NCBI GenBank assembly: GCA_016699045.1
Contig: CP064957.1
Span: 868,001 to 932,000 of the forward strand
Direction of reading: 5' to 3'
Source of the DNA: a bacterium
GTDB taxonomy: Bacteria > Babelota > Babeliae > Babelales > RVW-14
Length of the DNA stretch: 64,000 nt
The stretch's first letter is position 1. Each line of letters opens with the position of its first letter. A program made the position numbers and the translations under genes. A model generated the notes under the pieces. That model made no database searches and had not been told where the DNA came from. It saw only the letters and a program-made list of their open reading frames with translations. Positions 59,794 through 64,000 of this stretch are shown here, piece after piece.

Positions 59794-60546
59794 TTAGTAT
59801 TCTTCTGAACCCAGACGACTGCTCATTTCTTCAACCGTTAACAGATGGTTAACAACATCTTCATACGATTGTAATGCATCAAGCTCAACCGCATCGTCAA
59901 GCGTAATACTACCAATAGCGGTACGAATTAATTCATACGTCGTTGCGGGCACGCCAAGGCTGCTGGCGAGATCGTGCGCCAATGAGCGTACATACGTTCC
60001 CTTGGAAACACAGGCCCGCAGAGAAAAGTAGGGATTATTGTAATCCAATAGTTGCGTTTCGTACAACTGCACAACGCGCTTTTTGGTTTGGATAATATCT
60101 TCGAGCGTTTCTTGGTCCAACAATTCGTGGCGTGCAAGTTTATAGAGCGGCTTGCCTTCATGCTTGAGGGCTGAATAGATTGGCGGGGTTTGCAAGTAGC
60201 TGCTGCCAAGCTGGGCAAGGGCGCCTTCAAGGTCGCGGCGAGTTATGTGCGAGGCATCATGTGTTTCAAGAACCTTGCCCATGTAATCTAACGAGTCGGT
60301 AAGTTCGCCAAGTTTGGCCGTCACCACATATTCTTTTCTTACGTTCATAATTGTGCCAGAACATCGTGTAGCTTCTTTGCCAATGCAAATGATCAGCAAT
60401 CCTTGGGCGCCGTCGTCCAACGTGCCGGTATGGCCGATTTTTGTTTTTTTAGGAAAGAATTTCTTGAGTGCACGAATGCAATCAAACGATATAGCGCCTT
60501 TTGGTTTGTTGAGAACGAGAAAACCATGAATTGTTTCGTTGTGCAT
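59794..60546 (-). CDS. truB: tRNA pseudouridine(55) synthase TruB
   Basis: 250 residues. Core FLVLNKPKGAISFDCIRALKKFF, then the catalytic region KIGHTGTLDDGAQGLLIICIG with the catalytic Asp in TLD (D44); SALKHEGKPLYKLAR and CVSKGTYVRSLAHDLASSLG complete the TruB signature. Usual GTLDPxAxG is GTLDDGAQG here. It makes pseudouridine 55 in the T-loop of tRNAs. No C-terminal PUA domain is evident. Confidence 0.94.
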   Translation of the reverse strand: MHNETIHGFLVLNKPKGAISFDCIRALKKFFPKKTKIGHTGTLDDGAQGLLIICIGKEATRCSGTIMNVRKEYVVTAKLGELTDSLDYMGKVLETHDASHITRRDLEGALAQLGSSYLQTPPIYSALKHEGKPLYKLARHELLDQETLEDIIQTKKRVVQLYETQLLDYNNPYFSLRACVSKGTYVRSLAHDLASSLGVPATTYELIRTAIGSITLDDAVELDALQSYEDVVNHLLTVEEMSSRLGSEEY

Positions 60547-60630
60547 GACCAGCCATTACATTAAAAAAACTAAGAATAATACGTTATGAGCTTAGTTTAG
60601 CGTTATGGCTCAAAAGATCAAAAGGTAGTC

Positions 60631-61128
60631 TTATTCTTCCAAATTTCTTTTAAAAGCCAACAATTCTTGTTTAAATTCCTGCAGGGCATTTAAAAAGAGC
60701 GCTTGCTGGGCACTTGGTATTTGTACCTCGTCAACGGTTGCTGCTACAATCGATTTTTCTTCAGCAGGCTCTTCTTCGCGATGTGCGGCCATAACTTCAT
60801 CAGCTTGTAGCTCAACTTTTGACTCGCATTTTGGTTCACATTTTTGCTCAGCTTTTGGTTCAGAAATGAGTGCTGGTTTGTACTCAGAATCCAATTGTTT
60901 TTTTGCGCCAGCGATAGTAAAGCCTTCATGATACAAAAGATTTTTAATGTGTTGAAAAATGTTTAAATCTTCTTCGGTATAAAAGCGTTGGCCGCCATCA
61001 GAGCGATCAGATTTGAGTTCAAACTCTTTTTCCCAAAAACGAATAACATATTTTTTGACGCTGAGTTCTCGGGCAAGATCACCGATCCGAAACTGTCTTC
61101 GTTTCATACTGGTTTTTTGGTGCTGCAT
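60631..61128 (-). CDS. MerR-family transcriptional regulator
   Basis: 165 residues from ATG 61128 after GGGGGG. Winged helix-turn-helix: FRIGDLARELSVKKYVIRFWEKEFELKSDRSDGGQRFYTEEDLNIFQHIKNLLYHEGFTIAGAKKQL (positions ~13-80). The C-terminal part is acidic, with a repeated Glu-Pro-Lys-x-Glu pattern (AEQKCEPKCESKVE) and a predicted helix. Subfamily resembles the MerR_1 regulators with short helical tails found in many bacteria; the targets are unknown. Confidence 0.87.
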   Translation of the reverse strand: MQHQKTSMKRRQFRIGDLARELSVKKYVIRFWEKEFELKSDRSDGGQRFYTEEDLNIFQHIKNLLYHEGFTIAGAKKQLDSEYKPALISEPKAEQKCEPKCESKVELQADEVMAAHREEEPAEEKSIVAATVDEVQIPSAQQALFLNALQEFKQELLAFKRNLEE

Positions 61129-61237
61129 AACACCCCCCTTTCTTTTTTTATTATTTTAAGATCATTAGGTTAAATTTAACATAACGCATTATTGTATGAA
61201 AAGAGTTTTGTGTAACAAGTGCAATTTGCGTTGATTT

Positions 61238-61765
61238 TTAAATTGCATCGAAGGTCATGAGCTGTTGGTTTGAGGTAACGATGTTGCCCTCGGTAACCGT
61301 CAGCGAAGAAATGATGGCCGCTTGTGGTGCGCAAATTTCATTTTCCATTTTCATAGATTCAATAATAATCAACGGTTGACGTGCTTGTACCACGTGCCCA
61401 TCTTGTACCAAAATTTTTATTACACGGCCCGCCAACGGGCTGACAAGGCGCGGGGTAAAAATTTTTTTTGATTCGATGATTGCTTTGTCATGTGTTTGTA
61501 CCGCCTTCACAAGAAAAGAGTGAAGTGTTTGCTCACTCAAAAGCGTGCATTGTTCTGCCACTGCTTCAACCACAATACTTGCAAAAAACTGTCCATCAAG
61601 CGTGCCCACTAGTTGTTTCTTGAGGTGGTTGTACGTTACGATTTTGATCGTAAAAATCCGCTGTCCATTGTTCCACGAAATGATGCCGTCAAATTGCATT
61701 GGAGCTGTTTTGTTGATCTCGATTGCGTAAATTTTTTGTTCAACCAACAGTGTTTTTAGTGCCAT
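61238..61765 (-). CDS. Biotin carboxyl carrier protein (biotinyl domain)
   Basis: 175 residues. The C-terminal biotinyl domain has the biotin-accepting Lys in ESMKMEN, preceded by LVSPLAGRVIKILVQDGHVVQARQPL. The N-terminal ~95 residues resemble the linker domain between biotin carboxylase and biotin carrier in acyl-CoA carboxylase alpha subunits. It overlaps the biotin carboxylase gene by 10 bases. Together they look like a split alpha subunit; the carboxyltransferase partner is not in the window. Confidence 0.87.
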   Translation of the reverse strand: MALKTLLVEQKIYAIEINKTAPMQFDGIISWNNGQRIFTIKIVTYNHLKKQLVGTLDGQFFASIVVEAVAEQCTLLSEQTLHSFLVKAVQTHDKAIIESKKIFTPRLVSPLAGRVIKILVQDGHVVQARQPLIIIESMKMENEICAPQAAIISSLTVTEGNIVTSNQQLMTFDAI

Positions 61766-63264
61766 CGTTGCCGTCTCCAGTTTTGGTGATGCCAGTGGTT
61801 TGGTGCTGTTGTCATAAGAGGTTTGGCGGAAGGTTGTTCTGCGCTGAGTAATTGCATGACGGCGGCAATGATAGCATTATTTTCTTGTTCTTCGTGATGT
61901 GGGGTTGGTGGTGCGGTCTGTGCAACAAATTGGGTAGCGGTATTAAACATGCCGCTGCTAAAAAGAGATGAAGATATAGCGTTGCGTAAAAAAGTACGGT
62001 TGGTGATGATGCCTTCAATGCCGTAGTGCCGCAATGCTTCGGCCATAAATTGTGTTGCCTGAACGCGGTTTGCGCCGTAGGTGGTAATTTTTGCAATCAT
62101 GGGATCAAAGTATGCGGTAATCTCAACGCCCTCAAAAAGATCGTGATCGTGCCGCATAAACGGTACGCTTGGTGGCTGAAAATAATGAATGGTGCCGGTT
62201 GAGGGCATAAAATTTTCATCAGGGTTTTCTGCGTACAGGCGGCATTCAAGTGCGTGGCCGCGCTGCGTAATATCGATTTGTTGGTACGGTAGCGCTCTGC
62301 CTTGTGCCAACTCAAGTTGGAGTGCTACCAAGTCGATGCCAGTGGTAAGTTCGGTAACCGAATGTTCAACTTGTAAGCGCGTATTCATTTCTAAAAAATA
62401 ACATTGTTCGTCGGCAGTTACTAAAAATTCAACAGTGCCAACGCTGTTGTAGCCAAGTGTTTGTGCCGCTTTAACTCCCAAGTTGTGAAGCTTGGTGCGC
62501 GTGGATTGGCTGACAAATAAGCAGGGTGATTCTTCAATAATTTTTTGGTTGCGGCGTTGGATAGAACATTCACGTTCAAAAAGATGGATTGCGTTGGTAC
62601 CATCGCCAGCAACTTGAACTTCAAGATGCCGCGTGTTTTCAAGGCAGCGCTCAATTAACAGTTTTGGTGAGCTCGTTAAATTTTTTGCTTGGCGAGCCGC
62701 CATTTCCCAGGCTTGTTCAAAGGCTGCTTCATGTGTCACGCGGACCATGCCCTTGCCGCCGCCGCCCAACGGATCTTTTATCATGAGCGGGTAGCCAAGT
62801 GATGCTGCATTTTGATGTGCTTGAGTGCGCGCGTGTGGCGCGTCAAGGTCGGCAAAAAAACCTGGCACAATTGGGATGCCTGCCTGCTGCATGGTGTTGC
62901 GTGCGTTAATTTTGTCGCCCATCAATGCAATCAGGTCGTGATGCGGGCCAACCCATGTCAGGCCGTTTTCTTTTACGCGGTGGGCAAAGGAAGCATTTTC
63001 TGCTAAAAATCCGTAGCCGGGATGTATCGCGTCAGCTTCTGCGCGATGCGCGATGGAGATTAATGCTTCTTGGTTCATGTAGGCTGCCCGCCCATTGCCA
63101 GGCAATGGAAATGCCTGATCTGCGTTGCGAACAAAGCGCAATAAAATATCTTCTGGTGCGTAAACGGCAACCGTTGCTATGCCGAGTGCGCGGCAGGTTG
63201 CCTGAATGCGCAAGGCAATTTCAGAACGGTTGGCGATAAGGATTTTTTTGATTGGAGTGCGCAT
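61756..63264 (-). CDS. Biotin carboxylase (acyl-CoA or acetyl-CoA carboxylase subunit)
   Basis: 502 residues. IKKILIANRSEIALRI start, ATP-grasp with KDPLGGGGKGMVRV, the core RECSIQRRNQKIIEESP and catalytic ETNTRLQVEHSVTE-like EMNTRLQVEHSVTEL, ending with the biotin carboxylase C-terminal domain (GHALECRLYAENP). It carboxylates biotin on the carrier encoded immediately downstream, using ATP and bicarbonate. Product could be malonyl-CoA or methylmalonyl-CoA depending on the missing carboxyltransferase. An extra Ala/His-rich tail of ~50 residues follows the usual end. Confidence 0.92.
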   Translation of the reverse strand: MRTPIKKILIANRSEIALRIQATCRALGIATVAVYAPEDILLRFVRNADQAFPLPGNGRAAYMNQEALISIAHRAEADAIHPGYGFLAENASFAHRVKENGLTWVGPHHDLIALMGDKINARNTMQQAGIPIVPGFFADLDAPHARTQAHQNAASLGYPLMIKDPLGGGGKGMVRVTHEAAFEQAWEMAARQAKNLTSSPKLLIERCLENTRHLEVQVAGDGTNAIHLFERECSIQRRNQKIIEESPCLFVSQSTRTKLHNLGVKAAQTLGYNSVGTVEFLVTADEQCYFLEMNTRLQVEHSVTELTTGIDLVALQLELAQGRALPYQQIDITQRGHALECRLYAENPDENFMPSTGTIHYFQPPSVPFMRHDHDLFEGVEITAYFDPMIAKITTYGANRVQATQFMAEALRHYGIEGIITNRTFLRNAISSSLFSSGMFNTATQFVAQTAPPTPHHEEQENNAIIAAVMQLLSAEQPSAKPLMTTAPNHWHHQNWRRQRWH

Positions 63265-63273
63265 GAGGCACCA

Positions 63274-64000
63274 CTAAATTTTGTGAGCGAGTTCGTTGGC
63301 TTCTTCGGGTTCTTCTTCGTGCTGGTAGCTATTGAAAATTTCGTGCTCAAGCTCTTTTTCCAGTTCTTGAGCTGACGCTAAAATTTCTTTCACATTAATA
63401 CAGCATTCTTCGTAAGAATCGTCTGATAACTCATCAATCGATTTGGTTGTTGTTTGGTCGGCGCTGGTGTCTTTTGTAGCTACTTCTTCGTCATACTCTT
63501 CGTCTTCTTCGACCGGTTTGTGAGCAAAGAAATTGATGTTGGCCTGAACGCCAGAAATATCAAAGAATGTTTTGTAGCGGGACAACAAGCGCCAGATTTC
63601 AATAAAATCAGCTAGTTCTAACAGCCAAAATGCCATGTTCTGGTTGCTTGGCGTTTGTACAGAGCTTACATACGATAAAACACGCAAAGTTCCTTCGATA
63701 GCAACTTGAAGAGCTTGTGCGATTTTAAACATGCGGAGTTTCTTTTTGGCGTTGCCATACTTATTTTTGAAGGCGACATTTTCCGCATCAACAATCCGAA
63801 TAACATCGTACAAAACAGCCAATGTGTACGCGCTGACTTTTGGGATGCGGTTTGGGTAAACCAAATCTTTTAACAGATTTGTTTCACGTGTTGTTAGTAG
63901 CTCGCACCCAATTTTTGCATCGGTTGCAAGATTAGCAATGCCAGTTGTTAGGCCGATGATATTGGTATCTTCATGGTCCATACAGACAATGTACGGAATG
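63274..64000 (-). CDS. Protein of unknown function, 5' end beyond the window
   Basis: The frame is open to the window edge (upstream of the Met at 63981 it reads IPYIVC), so the gene is probably incomplete. At least 235 residues: a helical domain (AYTLAVLYDVIRIVDAENVAFKN; FWLLELADFIEIWRLLSRY), then a very acidic C-terminus (EEDEEYDEEVATKD; ELEKELEHEIFNSYQHEEEPEE). The helical part is reminiscent of residues 40-220 of the secreted protein at 39772-41304. Ends 9 bases before the biotin carboxylase start. Confidence 0.65.
   Translation of the reverse strand, partial: IPYIVCMDHEDTNIIGLTTGIANLATDAKIGCELLTTRETNLLKDLVYPNRIPKVSAYTLAVLYDVIRIVDAENVAFKNKYGNAKKKLRMFKIAQALQVAIEGTLRVLSYVSSVQTPSNQNMAFWLLELADFIEIWRLLSRYKTFFDISGVQANINFFAHKPVEEDEEYDEEVATKDTSADQTTTKSIDELSDDSYEECCINVKEILASAQELEKELEHEIFNSYQHEEEPEEANELAHKI

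Noticed and set aside
61756..63264. Pyruvate carboxylase
   Set aside because: No carboxyltransferase domain is present and the biotin domain is on a separate, overlapping gene.

Overview
The window reads as a piece of chromosome from an obligately host-dependent bacterium with a double membrane. My best guess is Candidatus Dependentiae (TM6). The reasons are an ATP/ADP translocase (24073-25380), a CNT-type nucleoside transporter, a deoxynucleoside kinase, three exported ankyrin-repeat proteins, many small secreted proteins of unknown function, an archaeal/rickettsial-type ValRS, and beta-barrel proteins ending in Phe. The phylum is inferred from gene content; I saw no rRNA. Genes are dense, run on both strands, and are often separated by strong hairpin terminators.

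Layout. 1-6.7 kb: end of a phosphosugar isomerase, rpmE, prfA, nucleoside transporter, mnmA, a metallo-hydrolase, a membrane protein running into the RNase P RNA gene, and a PASTA protein. 6.7-8.1 kb: two related secreted proteins. 8.4-13.1 kb: a His-rich membrane protein and a potABCD polyamine importer. 13.1-17.6 kb: two tandem signal peptidases and metG, which carries a frameshift. 17.6-23.7 kb: ankyrin proteins, a vanadium haloperoxidase paired with a beta-barrel, a Nudix enzyme and an exported CysQ-like phosphatase. 24-25.4 kb: ATP/ADP translocase behind a long leader. 25.4-32.4 kb: serine hydrolase, AAA/DUF4143 ATPase with a 22-bp repeat array in front, exported Mth938-like protein, rlmB (frameshifted), deoxynucleoside kinase, thioredoxin and MscS. 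32.4-36 kb: DedA/TVP38 protein and two exported glycosyltransferase-like paralogues. 36-44.3 kb: ybeY, valS, a low-complexity secreted protein, small membrane proteins and a DEAD-box helicase. 44.6-48.9 kb: secreted hydrolase, hypothetical protein and an amino-acid ABC importer preceded by a His-rich 53-codon ORF. 49-52.1 kb: an AT-rich heavy-metal gene island (MerT-like, outer-membrane channel, two HMA-type proteins, MauE/DoxX-like). 52-55.6 kb: Nudix, alpha/beta hydrolase, and a MerR regulator cut in two by an 851-bp insertion sequence. 55.6-64 kb: GIY-YIG protein, three tRNAs, mgtE, an rluD-type gene, ankyrin protein, truB, a second MerR, and biotin carboxylase with its biotin carrier.

Together the genes describe a cell that imports ATP, nucleosides, polyamines and amino acids from its host and sends many proteins across the inner membrane. 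Housekeeping genes are for translation and RNA modification. Two housekeeping genes (metG, rlmB) and the transposase have small frame-breaking deletions; I cannot tell assembly error from real decay. Starts of secreted proteins were usually moved inward to the Met that gives a signal peptide and a ribosome binding site.
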